Shown here: positions 1-13,300 of the stretch, piece by piece | Position numbering within the stretch: position 1 is the stretch's first letter | How the letters are laid out: every line of letters begins with the position of its first letter | DNA from: Tetragonia tetragonoides | Taxonomy: Eukaryota; Streptophyta; Magnoliopsida; Caryophyllales; Aizoaceae | Assembly: GCA_038025085.1 (NCBI GenBank) | Contig: CM076153.1 | Coordinates: 5,239,501-5,303,500, forward strand | Reading direction: 5' to 3' | DNA length: 64,000 bases | Notes under the pieces: generated by a model | Seen by the model: only the letters and a program-made list of their open reading frames with translations | Database searches by the model: none | What the model was told of the DNA's origin: nothing | Position numbers and translations under genes: made by a program

Positions 1-1081
1 GTGCCACGTCTGCCGCAATGACGCTTAAGCGTGTCTGGGCGGCAGACGTTTAACATTCGGGTTATTGTATGGTACTACACTACTACCACCTGTTCATACG
101 TGGGGTAGTGACCTCAACTAATTCCACACGATAGATATAGATTAAGGTTGTTGTCTTACATTTTAATGGGTAAATTTATGACTCGTCAACTATTTCATTA
201 ATATATATTGCTTCATCCAATAAGAACATTATTTGATCGCTGAGATTGGGATTTTGACAATGTAAATTAAATGGATAAAGACAAGACAAATGTTGTAACA
301 ATACTACCAAAGACGAAGGAGTGATAAGGTTTTGAAATGCTGATTATCTCGATTTAGTTGTTTATAACTTATAAGAATGTACGATTGAACGATGAGTCTA
401 CGTTTCAGATTCAGGTTGGCTTGGTTTGTCCCTCATTCCTGTGGACTAATTCACCGGGAACTCTCTTTTATTTGCAGTGGACCAACAACGAACAAAATGA
501 ACTACAGTTTCTAAATCCATTTCTCCAGTTTCTTTGAAGCACTTGCATAGTTTGGGCTAATTTTGATCAAATGAACCATGTCTTGATGTCTATGTCAAGT
601 TATCTAGAGATTGAAGGCCCACAAGCTGGGTTACAGGATAAACTAAGAACATAAGGACCTCTGAAGTCTGAACATTAGTAAGAGTTTACAGCAGAACACT
701 ACAGACGTTGAATTTGAGGATATAGGTTGAGTTTACAGTTATGTTGGTGTTATAAAAGGTGCAGGTGGTCTCGAAAATCAAACAGTTTCGATAGTTTACC
801 TTAAGATGCTGCTAACAGAATTGCAACCGTTTTGAACTTTGTCTATTCCGTGCTCACAAAGAAGGTATACAGGAACGAGCATCTCTTCATGCCATAATGA
901 AATTAATCAAACAATTATGAGAAATTGCATCAAAGTTAGGAGATATCAAAACTGCAAATAACTTCCATGGCTAAAAAGAATGACTATACTGATATTACCA
1001 AAAAAGAGTTGTATAACAGCACAAGTGATTGTCAAGAGGTTATACTCCTCGAATTACATTGACAAGTGAAAAAGGCAGACT
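1..1081. other. 3' flank of the RPS20 gene, no gene seen
   Basis: AT-rich sequence downstream of the RPS20 stop codon. It probably includes the 3' UTR in its last few hundred bases. No coding region was recognised. The only structured part is the nested inverted repeat at 6-49, listed separately. Confidence 0.5.
6..49. repeat. Nested palindrome at window edge
   Basis: An 11-base perfect inverted repeat, ACGTCTGCCGC at 6-16 and GCGGCAGACGT at 39-49, encloses a 12-base perfect palindrome, ACGCTTAAGCGT, at 21-32. The segment is GC- and CpG-rich compared with its surroundings. It could be the end of a mobile element cut by the window border or a small foldback. Its role is unknown. Confidence 0.6.
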
Positions 1082-3810
1082 CTACACAGTTGTTGATGCT
1101 GGAGCAGGGGTGTACCAGCCGTGGTGGATCTCCACAGCCTTCTTGCTTCTAGCAAGCCGAGATTTACGATTTGCAGCGGTGTTACGGTGTATGGTTCCTT
1201 TCACCACTGCCTTGTCAATGGCAGAATAAGCTTCGGCGATTAGATTCTCTATTGGTACAATTTCTTCAGCGGCTGCACCACTCTTCTTCTTGAGCACTTC
1301 CAAAGCCTCCAATACCTGAAATTCAATTAGTAGTATTTATATATTTTTTGTTCTTGGAGAAAAATTAGTAGTATTTATTGATAAGCACATTGCAATCAGA
1401 GCAGTAGGGAAAGTTGAAATCAACAAAAACATAGAAGAGCAGAACTCCTCTGTTATTGCTTAGAAACAACTGTACTGTGTCCACTAATCATAGTAATCAA
1501 CATTAATTTTTGCAAATACCTATCCTATTCAAACAATTTAAATTTCTAGGAACCAGCCATTCAAGTAAATTAGAATTCGGGGAACCAGAATCACTTTTTG
1601 CAAACTCATATTTCCTTGAAACTTGTTCGGAGCAATCTCAAATCTTTGAAAATAACAACAGCAAGCCAGAACCAACTCACATCGACTTCTAAGAGCTCAG
1701 AGACACGAACACTGAACTGCTTCCTGAGGATACTTAAAAGCTCCGTATAGATCTATTTCATGGTAATGTTTCCAGTCTCTATAAGAGGCAAACTCATGCA
1801 GACAAGCATAACCGAAATAATTGGTCACATTTGAGAGTTCTTACACGCAAACTCCACTGTGATCCGTATAAACTCCATTTGGACTTTACTAACACAGAAG
1901 CTTGGTTATCTGAGCTGTACAATTTCAATCGAGAAGGCAACAACAGGAGATGCTTTTCATTTAAGCCATGGTACAACTACTAGAGCTTTCCCCAAGTATT
2001 ATCATTTCCTAGAACTATTAGATTGGCAAGGGCATCGCCAATCTGTATTATCTCCAAAGCTCAGTACTTCCGCAGAAATATCATCGAGTAAGGTTTTTTT
2101 TTCCTTCTTTCTCTCTGTACTGAGACAAGTCAAGCATTGACATGACCTTCAAATTTTCAAACTCTTCAGTCTTTGGGTAACCATTCTTAGGGTACCAAAG
2201 CTAGTGGAAAACAAAATGACATTAATTGAAAACAAAAGTGACATCAGTACAGAGAACAGTAATAATTGAAATTGTTTATGGCAACTAAACTCACATTTCT
2301 GGAAAACTACATAACTGGGCAAAGTAACTCAAGCAAAAGCCGATTGAATAACATTGGAGATGTTTGTCCAGAAAACAAATACACTGGTAAGACTGAATAA
2401 TTCTTTCACAATCATCCCATCCAATTCCGTTGATAACCGTGCAAAGAATCAAAGACAGAATTTTATGATGGTCCGGAAATACATTTATTGTCAAGATGTA
2501 ACACTAGATTTCTTTGCAATGAGAGTAGGAACCTTTGATGATTGCTTTTTTTTTATTATTATTATTCATTACAAGGACCATATCATCATTAAACAAAGTG
2601 TATTTGCTCTCAGATAAGGTCAACACATCATTTAGAAATTAGAGCCTTTGATGATTGCTGTTCAAGTTTACAAATCTCATTTTCTAACCAATTACAGAAG
2701 AACATAGTAAAACTGAAAGCTATCATAAAAGGCTCACTGCAGAAAGAGGCTACACATCAAGAAAAATATCAAGTTCATCCTATGAATATAAGGATTAACA
2801 AGAAGATTTATACCTTCCTCATGCGAGTCCTAATCTCAGATTTGCGGGCTTTGTTCCTAAGGCGACGTGTCTCTGCTTGACGGGCTCTCTTAACCGCAGA
2901 ATCAGCCTTCTTTGCGGGAGCAGCCTCACAGACAACTGTGTTGCTGTGTGGCCGTTGGAATGTGCTCAGTGACAAGCATCCTACAATCCAAATGCCAAAA
3001 ACAAACAACACGAAGTTACACTGACAATCTTCTCATTCCCCAAATGTTTAACTAATCTTAAACTGAAGCACAGACAGAAATTAAGCCTTTGAAATTAATT
3101 TTAAACAACCAATGATATCAAACTGAAGCACAGACAGAAAGCCAAGACAAAGTAAAAGAACAAACAAAATAAAACTAAACATGGATAGCCAACACCCTGA
3201 AGGCCAAAACCCGAAACACATGAAATTGGCACACCTCTGGGTACTAAATTACTGAATAAAGAAAGGGGTTTCAGAAAAGAAAAATCTTTCATAATACACT
3301 TCTCAAATCCAAAAACATCCGAGTTTTTCTTTTTAAAGAACAATGAAACCCATGGTTGTCAAATATGCTGGAAATCAAGCTCCAATCCCATCAACCAGCA
3401 AATGCAATCAAATTACAACCAAAACAAGAAAGAAATATAGAGTTAATCCACACACACCCACAATTTAGAACCACAGAAACACGAAGCTTCATGACAGTAA
3501 ACAAAACCACAAGTAACAAAAAAACCCTCAAACTTTCACCGCTCAGAGACACAAATTGATAATGAACCCACCAGGAATTTACAAACTTTATGAAGTTCAC
3601 AACCTGGAAATTAAAAATGAAATTGAAATTGAAATTGAAATGAAATGGGGTGAATTTACCTTGGGAGAAGAGAGACTGAGAAAGGTTGGCGGAGAAGGTG
3701 AGAGTTTTGAAATGGGGAGAAGAGGAAGAGGAGAGAGAGAGGGTTTTCAATTGGGAAGAAAGTGAAAGGCCATGAGAAGAAACGCAAGACATGGTTATAA
3801 CAGCAGCCAT
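1082..3810 (-). CDS. RPS20: 30S ribosomal protein S20, chloroplastic precursor
   Basis: Nuclear gene for the bS20 protein of the plastid 30S subunit, which binds 16S rRNA during assembly. Exons on the minus strand are 3810-3660, 2980-2814 and 1315-1082, all with GT-AG borders and compatible phases. Together they give 552 nt, or 183 aa. The first 50 or so residues are Ser/Thr/Leu-rich with few acids, as in a stromal transit peptide. The mature part starts near AAPAKKADSAVKRARQAETR and continues with the bS20 helices (RNKARKSEIRTRMRKV, LEALEVLKKK, AYSAIDKAVVKGTIHRNTAA, RKSRLARSKKAV). The length suits a plant S20 precursor. The start was chosen as the only ATG giving a transit peptide in phase. 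The 5' leader upstream of 3810 is purine-rich with a GA run. No lesion was seen. Confidence 0.93.
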
Positions 3811-5630
3811 ATCTGCTAGCTCTTTGATTTTCTCTCTCTACTTCTCTTTCTTCGTCTCCGTTTGGTGTTCACTCTAAAATTCCTGCGCCTTCCTTCCGGT
3901 AGCACAAGCATAGTGATCTGATTGAGAGCTTTTCTTATCCACTGTTGGAATTACGTTTTTGCCCTTGTATGGATGTCACGTGCAATGAGCATGTTTAAGA
4001 GAGGAAAAAAAGACAGAAAAGAAGACAAAAACTTATTATTATTATTTTTAATTTTTTTCTTTCTGTCTTTGATGAAACTGCTGAAGTACTTAATTTAATA
4101 ATTTTGGTTTAAATTGGATGGAATGAAAGATGAAGAAGGTAACAATTTCGATAATACTATATTTATTGTCCCTATTTCAAAATATTAGACAAAAACATCC
4201 TTTAAATTTATTTTGATGTTATTTCATTTTAATATCTTTGAAAGAAAAAAAAAACTCAAAAATTCAAAAGTCTCTAAATCTTTATTTGTTAATGAAAATG
4301 AGAATCTCGTTGATTAATACAAAAGACAACTCATATCTCTATTTCTCTATCTCTTCCTCCTCTACTCAAGTCAAGGTATATTATTAGCCCCCTTTAGACT
4401 TCTTCCAAAATTAGTTAGATTTTTCATGTCACAAATGCTATTAAGAATTGTGATAGTTTCTGACATGTGTAGGAGTCATGTTCACTTTAGATATGAAGTT
4501 AATTTTGCGCAAATTTATTATTTTTCAAGCTGCAAAATATCAAAGATATTAGTCAGAAATGCATGAAATATATCCTACAACGATACAAGATAAGCTTTTG
4601 GCTTCCAAGTATTACAGCAAAAATTATGTAAATATCCACCACCTTTACATGTCGCAACAATATGTAAATGACCAACTCAACAAAGAACATCATTTTCATA
4701 TAAATTTGGAACTATAAGATTAAGAACCCACCATTTAGATCTTAGAAGTTGTATGAATGAAGTTGTACGAATCATATAACTTTTAAAATAGACTTTGATT
4801 AGGAATTGCTAAAATATTGATTGGGATTCTCTCCAATATCACATTTCCTACACATTACGTCATTACCCTTGCGGTGCTTGTGAAGTGTTAAATATTTTAC
4901 TCTACAATTTTTGTACGTAAACAACTTTACACATGACAAGCATCTAATGAATAAATAAGTTATTGAAGAGGATCTTAGTTTAAAAGCACATGAAACACAA
5001 ACTTCTACTGCACGCTTCAGATACCTTTTAAGGTAAGGTATAGTTTACTACCGAGATTGAAAAATATCTTTGTCTTGCCATCCTTCAAGAAGTATCATTT
5101 CTATTCAAGTTCAAATTGAAATTCACAGTCCATGAAAACTGAAAAGAACTTGGAAAGTGTTGTATTTTCATTCACTGATCCACCGAAGGCATAAAAAGTT
5201 ACCTTCACCAATTTGGCCAACACTATGTCAAATTGGCGGTTGGCCAACACCCATGGAGACACCCCAAGATTTGTCCTAACTCATGCCACATTTATGGACT
5301 TCATCGTCAGCATTACAGATGCAACAGCCTCAATTGTTTGGTATCAAAACATTAACAGGCATAGTGATTAGTTACAGATTACGTTATCAGGTCAAACATT
5401 TACAAGGTCAGAATGCTTTCGAGCAAACGAAAGACACACCCATAAATTCATCTGTAAGACAACTCAAATCTCATTCTATTTACAAGTTTCGAAAGGACGC
5501 ATATCTATCATGTCTCCATAATACAAACCTATATCCAGCAATTCACGAAAGGACCCACACTTCTTCTGTTTGCTCCTTATATAGTCAGCCATATCTGAGT
5601 TGTTGCAAGAGCTCATAACTTAGTTGGAAA
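3811..5630. other. Intergenic: RPS20 promoter side and PSMD5 3' flank
   Basis: This 1.8-kb stretch lies between the RPS20 start (3810, transcribed leftward) and the 3' end of the ARM-repeat gene (5631, also leftward). The first few hundred bases should hold the RPS20 promoter. The sequence just above 3810 reads as a purine-rich leader on the minus strand. The rest is AT-rich, with no ORF or repeat I could identify. Confidence 0.45.
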
Positions 5631-8600
5631 CTAAAATCTCTGCTCTGTGGTAATTGTGGGTCTTGCCTCAGGATGCTTTTGTGCGAGATATGGTCCACGT
5701 GATACAGCTTCCTGCAACTGCAAACAACACAGGAGTAACTTTTCGAGCATGATTCACCAATGTTTTGTGCACTAGACCAACAGCAAACATTTTTCACAGC
5801 CCAAATTATACAGCATTTACTGAAGTCTCGAAGCAAATGCTTAGAAAAGTTGTAGATGCTTGGTCAGTGCAAAATGATAAATGTCAAAACAATCATATTT
5901 AAAGAATTTGATGAATATCCTATGGTCAGAACTCAGAACCAAATATGTGGGTCCCAAATACACATCTGTGGCAGAATATAGCTTGATGATGACATTAACA
6001 CGAAAGTTACATACATGTCCGAAATTTTGATACATCTACACAATTAGACAATTAGAGACCGGCCACTATTATGGATGGTCTCGCGAGAACTATAATTTAG
6101 AGAAGTTCTAAATTAACTACGCTGAATGAAAGTGACATCATATACACACAGACAGACAAAGCATTTTGAGAATTAATACCTTTGAAGAGACCCCCGTGAG
6201 AGTAGAATGACTCTTAAGGTTACTTGAAACTTCCAAAGCCTGATGAATTGAAAGGCAACAATTATGCCTAGCTTCCATACCTGTAATAGTGTAGAACAAT
6301 TAGGTCAAAGAAAAAAGACGATTGTCCAATAGAAGCTCAGTGATGAGGAAAAGTAGCTGATCATCAAAGGTTATAAACAGCCACCAGATCAAGGGCACAC
6401 ATGCCCTAATACGCACAGACCAGCGAGACCACTACATAACATGATCACTTAACAGGTTCTAGTTTTCTCTGTCCTCTCTATTACTCTTTTAGGGAGAACA
6501 GAAAAAAAATCACACACAATACATTGATAGAGTACATTTTCGGGAACATATAGTGTCATGTCATGCCAACCAGAGTAAGCATGCAAGTCTGAGTCACATG
6601 GCCCTCAAATACATTTGGGCAACGTCACTATAACTCACAAAAGAGAGGAATTTCTACAATAGCCAGAAGAAAACAAAGTCAGAATTACTGCAGTAGGACT
6701 TCTTCACATGAATTCTTTGAGGTAAGTTAAATTTAAGACTACTTATTACCAGTTACAACCCTTGGAGTTGATATTGAAAACTTAATATGAAAATATTCAA
6801 ACCTATTAATGAGAATAAATTATGAAAATGTCATGTTGTAAATACAAAATTTTTATCAATCAAACAGTCAACACACCTATTTTAGTGCTTTCCATATAAG
6901 CATCAGTAACTATATTTACTATCTCTTGCTTCGAGCAGACTTCCACCAAACACCATGTACGGGCCACCAAACCAGAGATTAATCTGTATGCCTGAAACAT
7001 GGATACATGGTCAAATATCACTAGCCAAGGGCATGAGAACAAGAAAAGTCAGAGATGTTAAATGAAGGACCAGATCTCTGAATACAACACAGAGAAATAA
7101 AACAGAACAGGAAAACCATTAAAAAGAAGAAAAAAGAAAAGGATCAACTTTGGTTTTATTGGCCTTCCAGTACAGCTGTACCACAGATTGCTTCAGAACT
7201 AGGTTACATCCTAGATTTTGCATCACCGTTGGTTTTTTCATTTTTCCTTTTTTTGAAAATAATTCACCTTCTTTTCTTCTCCCCCCACCCCTCTTGCTTT
7301 AACTGAAACTAGTTAAATTAAATATGAAAGCCTCAATCCCAGGCACCAAGTGCACGTCTCATGATTTTAACCACAGGTTTGAATTTCCCATCTTACATAC
7401 TGGTATTGTTTATCTCTTCCTTCAGCATTCAGCTTTTACAACAAACTGCAACTTTAAATCACTTTTGGTCAATGTAAGTGGCCAAAAGAATAACGATAAA
7501 CTTGAAAGTGCTCCAAGTTCAAACAATCTCCAAGGCATCATTTGATGGAGCCAATTTCAGTCTGGCCCTATGGAATACTTAAACTCCTAGAACACCACAA
7601 GTGTACTAATTAAAGCCTCCATATATATGACTGAAACCTTGTCGAGGTACGGAAACTAACATTTTAGTTGTTAGCAAACAACTACTCTGTTCCCCATTCT
7701 TAACATGCTAATTAAGTTATGCCCTTAGGAAGATACATTTAGATTGCAAACAGAGAAAACAGAGAAATCATCGCCAAATAACAACCACCATCCAGGCCGG
7801 GGCGAGGTCTGGAGGTGGATCCTAGCCAATAATTAAAAAAAGAGAGGACTTAGAGAGCAAAGCAATTAAGCAAAGGTAGGGAAATGTATGTAAAGTATGG
7901 ACATAAGGATAAGCAGAAATATTGAATACTCACTGCCAAACGAATATCTGAGTCCTGCCGAAGAACTGAGAGAAACAAACCCTGCCACCAACAAGGAAAT
8001 TTCGCAGGTTAAACGGTTATCAGTATATGAAATATATAACTGAAGACACATATAAAAAAATTGGTAACAGCCGTCACTAGTCAGTTTTCGAAAATCAGCC
8101 CCATACATCTCAATCTCCGCAAAACTCCGCCAACATGTGCAAGTGGCGGCATGCTAACATTGATAAGAAAGCAACCACAGTTTTCTGATGCTTGCTGTTC
8201 AATTTCCTTTCTATGGCACGACAGAATTACGTATGCAACTAAACGCTAAGAAACTACTTACTGAGGGTGCAAGTTTTGAAGTCTTGGACGCAGTTTCATA
8301 GATCAATCGCCGAAGGTTTTCTTCAGCTTCCGCGTTTAGCAATATGTTGTTTTCAGACCTATTCTCTCCAGCAATGTTCCCAAGAGCATGCAGCGCAGCC
8401 TGCATTTATTCAAGAACTATTATTATAATCTCTTACCAAGAAAGTATGAAACAAACTTCCAATTTCACACTCAATGATAAGCACGTCAGACGTCAAATCC
8501 AAGAAAGTATACTACAGGCAACTGATTTGACTTTTGAGACAAGAAATTTATAATGATAGGATCTGATGGTGAAAAGCACAAGACTAAACTGAAAGGAAGC

Positions 8601-10272
8601 AGACATCTTAGATCTATACATTATGCAACATGGCTATATTAGGAAAGTAGACTCTAGTTTTGAAAATCTCAACAAGTTTAAACAACAAATCTCTTATGCT
8701 CCACTGCTTTCACAAATGCACTCCCTAAAATTCTCTGGCAGCTGAACAAGCTGCCTCCAAATGTAAGCAGAGGACAGATCTCAATCAACAATTTACCACA
8801 AAATTGTGAATTAAAGAAGAGGTGCAAGTAAAAATAAAAAAATAAAAACTGAACTCGTTGAGACTATGAAGCTTACCAGCTGTTTACCACGTCTTTGCCT
8901 TTCAAAAGCAGCATTTACTAGATATTTTGCTGCTTCAGGTGACCTTAACAATAACAACTGAGCTCCAGGTGCCGCTGAAAGCACCCATGGAGCAGAGAAG
9001 TTAAAATAAAACTAATAAAATCATAGTATAACTAAAACACATCTATATCCTTTTAACAGAAAATATGCTTTCAGTAGGCATAATGAAAATGGCACATTGA
9101 TGAAGAGGCAAACAGAAAAGTGATAATAGGTACTTACGCATAACAAGAGTTTGTTACACTATCTACAACATCATCTTGACACGTCACAAATAAAAAAGTG
9201 GGGGAAGAAAATTAAGCAAAAATTAAACAATCTAGCCTGCACTCAAATATTCCCTTTCAGACATACAATTGACTCTGACCCTGCAGAATACTTCGTTGAC
9301 AGAACACCCACCCTCAGATTTCTTCGGTCTACCAAATCACCACCCCCTGGACGCCAAACAAAGTAAGAGGGTCCAACCAAGATTTGCTAACTGCCCTTGC
9401 ATAGTCTATAGAAACACCCAGGAGAAGATGGGTAACCTGTTAAAAGGTACAGGTACCTGCGCCCATCATTCTCTCTCATCTACATAGTACCTACATTTAT
9501 ACCTACTGCCCCCCCCCCAATCCATTTTGACACCCTTTTATCTCCTTCTGAACTGATTACCAAAATCGAACTTCTCCTCTGTTCTCCACTACACCAATGC
9601 TAAAGCATAAATGAAATTGAGCATTCCAATATCTCAGATATTCATCTGGTAGTATTGTGACTTCAGTTCAGTTCACTATCTTTCTCTCACATACTACCAT
9701 ACATTCAGTTCACTTCAATTGTATGAATTCAATTCAGTTCAGTTCGTCGCAGTTAAAACGAACAGGATCTATATTAGAACGTCAAAACCAGCAAACTTGG
9801 TCGCGTCACGAGCGATCCAGTTGGCTGACTTGGCTCACCACCAATTTCCCGGACGACCGAACCCAGGTTGCAGAACTCTATACCAACCCGCGCCCATGCA
9901 ACTATGTTCCCACGTCAGTATGTCATCAATTACATTGTGCAAAATCACAAATAAGAGGTCCTTGACTGCACTGCAGAGCTCTTACTAAATCTTAGGTCAG
10001 GCAATGATTATTCATAGACATATACTACATCATAACCCATCAAAACTTTGCCAGCAGTGGTGAGATCACAATCAATGTTGACATATTGAAGTAAACTGCC
10101 ATTTTTGGTTATTGAAAAAGTGCATTTACAAAAAAGAATACAATTTGAATTGAAGGAAAGAAAAGAAGCATTACCTACAGGTTCCAGCACCCCCAGTAGA
10201 GTTGCTGATGGCTAGCAGACCCATGGTGGGGATCAAGGCTCACAGGTAGTCCCACCTACTTCCCCTATCTCA

Positions 10273-10310
<38 letters not shown>

Positions 10311-13300
10311 CCGGCAGCCAAGCAGAACCTTGCTGACCTTTCCTAGATTTAGCAATGGTCGGTTGGGCCACTACCCTATGGTTTCTAAGGTGACTGATAC
10401 TGATAGGAAAGGAGGGGGGAGTGGCAGAAGCGACGGGGGTGGTTCCACATGGCATTCGACGATGGTTTTTTACAATTTCTCTTAGTTTCAATTTGTATCA
10501 AAAATACCATCTTTAGAGATTCTTTTAAAAGTATTTTTTAATAAACGATTCTTGACAGCAGGAATATGGGTGAATCTATCCCAACTAAAAGCTAAGCTAT
10601 TAGATGCACAGATAACCGAGTATACTTACATGACCCTACTTGACCAAGAGCCTCAATTGCTGATTCACATTCATTGTCATCCATGGACTCAGTAGATGCA
10701 AGCCTTCTTTCAATTGCTGAAATAACTGCGAGGACACCTAATTACGAAGAAAAAAGAATGAACATAGCAGAAAATCACAGTCCCCTTTTGTCTTTATAAA
10801 ATAGAGAGAAAATCACAGTCCCCTTTTGTCTTTATAAAATAGAGAGAAAGTCACACACACACCCCCAGCTTAAGTCATAAAATCACTGGAGTTAAGAAAC
10901 ATAAACATCAAGGAAAAGGTGCCGCAGTGCGTAAATAAATCACAATCTTGGCGTTCAGACATTGACATGGGTAAAAGGTAAACATCAAGTCATATACGTA
11001 TCCAATTGAATTTATATTGAAACTTGGACACAGGCATGCATTTGCAAGATACAGCGTATACCAACATTCTACTTGCGGGGAGGAGGGTTTAGGGAGATTG
11101 GGGACCCCCGGGGGTATGCATCTATTTTGTTCGTCGAATTTTTGAATAACTAATTTGACACAACTTCAATTTCTGCCCAGGCACCCATTTTAATTGACTG
11201 TAGAATGAAACAGAATCACTCAGAGCATCTAGAACGAGCATGAAGTCCATTAGGCAGCTCCACTATCGAAAAGCTACACCAAACCCTAGTAATTATCTAC
11301 AAGTTGCAATTCCAGCCTCTTTTCAATGTATTGTTCTTTCTCTAAAGAAAGTGCATAACAATTACGGAGAAGCTGATATTTTAGCTAAATGTGTGTAAAT
11401 AGGGAGAGTACCATGTATACTTGGTTGTAAATATGGTGTATAGCTTTGTAGTGAGGGCTCTAAGGGCCTTAGGACCTTTGTATGTTGATTTGAGGCAATA
11501 AGTTGCCATTTATAAATATTAGTTGTTTGCTGTTCAAAAAAAAAAAAAAAAAAAGAGGAACTGGCTTCCACTCTATGTCTCTATCGACCCTTCACCACAG
11601 CATACAGAAACAATAAACAGGTCTCGTCAGCCCTTATTCTCCCTTTTCTGTCCCCCTCCCTCCCTCAGAAGTCATAACAAGAAACAAGCCAAGAGGCTTT
11701 GCACCAGAGCCATGTCCAACTGGAAAATTGAAATTCAAAACATGTTGCGTGCCATACCTATAGGTTATAGGTGGTTCTATAGTGTGCATGCATACACCCG
11801 AGCTCTAGTAATGTAAATATGAGATATCAAACCTCTCCACATCTATGAAAGCTAGGAATCTCCACATTGCAGCCTTAATAAATATCACAAAATAATGTAG
11901 AAATGACTCAGATGAAGCTCATGTCTTACTAGTTTCATCAATGAATGTATAAATACTTTCTGTGGACAGCATCCTTCCACTTATCATCATAGCTCTTGAC
12001 CTCAAAATTGACTCCACTGAAGAGTTGCTATGAAAGATAAAACAAGAATAAAAAATTAAACAACTATTCAAAAACAAAGATAGGAGAGTTCTTCTCACAA
12101 GGGAGGAGGACCATTACAGGTTCAGCACAGTTTTACTACTTTCTTCAACGAAAGTTTAACAAAAAAATCAGTCTTCAACTAAGTACCTTATAATACAGCT
12201 CAGTAGTTGAAGAAGACTGGTCTTTGGCAAGAACTCTGCAGCATGTTCGATCTCCGCTAACTTTAAGTGTTGAAAAGTTATTTACTACTCTCAAGTGAAA
12301 GAAAAACAAAACTTGAAGTTGTAACCAAACAAAAATGTACTATACAAGGCTGAAAGCAGAATCATCATATTTCAGAGAGCAATGACTGACACAGTACATG
12401 TGTGGTATGCAAAACAAATGGCAGGTTTATGGGAACCTTCCACAAATTTGACTTTGTTGGATGATAAAACCCCACCATAATGCAGGTGGCCTCCCAATTT
12501 TATTGGAAATATTGGATAAGGAGGACACGCCGACAAAATGGAGAGACTGAGTTTGGGGAAGGATAGAATAATGTCAAATCCTGAGTGTAAAAAGGTCAAT
12601 TCCAGCAGACAACAATAAAAATTACAATATCTACTACACACTAATAAAGACCCAAATTCAGTTGGCATGTGATGTACATACACCTAGAGTTATGCACGTA
12701 AAGTGTCCTTCAGAAATCAGAAGGGAGAGCAGACAAGAGCAATAAGGAAAGGAGAGTGATCAGCCAGTGCAAATATAGATAGTATGTTCTTACCTCAAAC
12801 AAGAGCTCCAAAACACTCAATGTTGCAAGTGTGTCATCTGTTTTGCTGACTTCTGCCTCCATTAGACCAAGTAAATTTGAGCTGTAGATCACGGACGCCA
12901 CTGATCGGGAGACTGAGAACAGTTTGACTATCAATGATAGAACCCGAACACGTCCCTGGCCCAAGTAAAATGTGACAAATTAAGAAAAAAAGGTACAATC
13001 AACTTTTCAAAGCAAAGAAAGTTGAATAAAGCAGGATCCTGGTTTATCTCTGTTTGCACCAAGTTACACATTCAAGGAGGCAAAAGCTTGGGAAGTCTAC
13101 TGCCAAAAAGTGTTGCACAGAGAGAAAGAGGGAGAGTGAAAATTAGTTGGAACGCAAGTGGTTTTCGAGGAATTGGACAGTCGTAGGAAGTGATGTGGCT
13201 TATTTTAGACCATGAAGTGAGTAGCTAGCTTACCAGTGAAGAACATTTTGCAGCCAGATGGCTCAGATCTGTTGCTTTATTGCCCTCAGCAGGGAATATG

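Noticed and set aside
9657..9988. Two overlapping plus-strand open frames of about 90-100 codons
   Set aside because: Intronic, no domain or repeat match, composition like surrounding DNA.
12372..12683. Minus-strand open frame of about 100 codons in a PSMD5-like intron
   Set aside because: No family similarity, no place in the phase chain between neighbouring exons, and not repeated elsewhere in the window.
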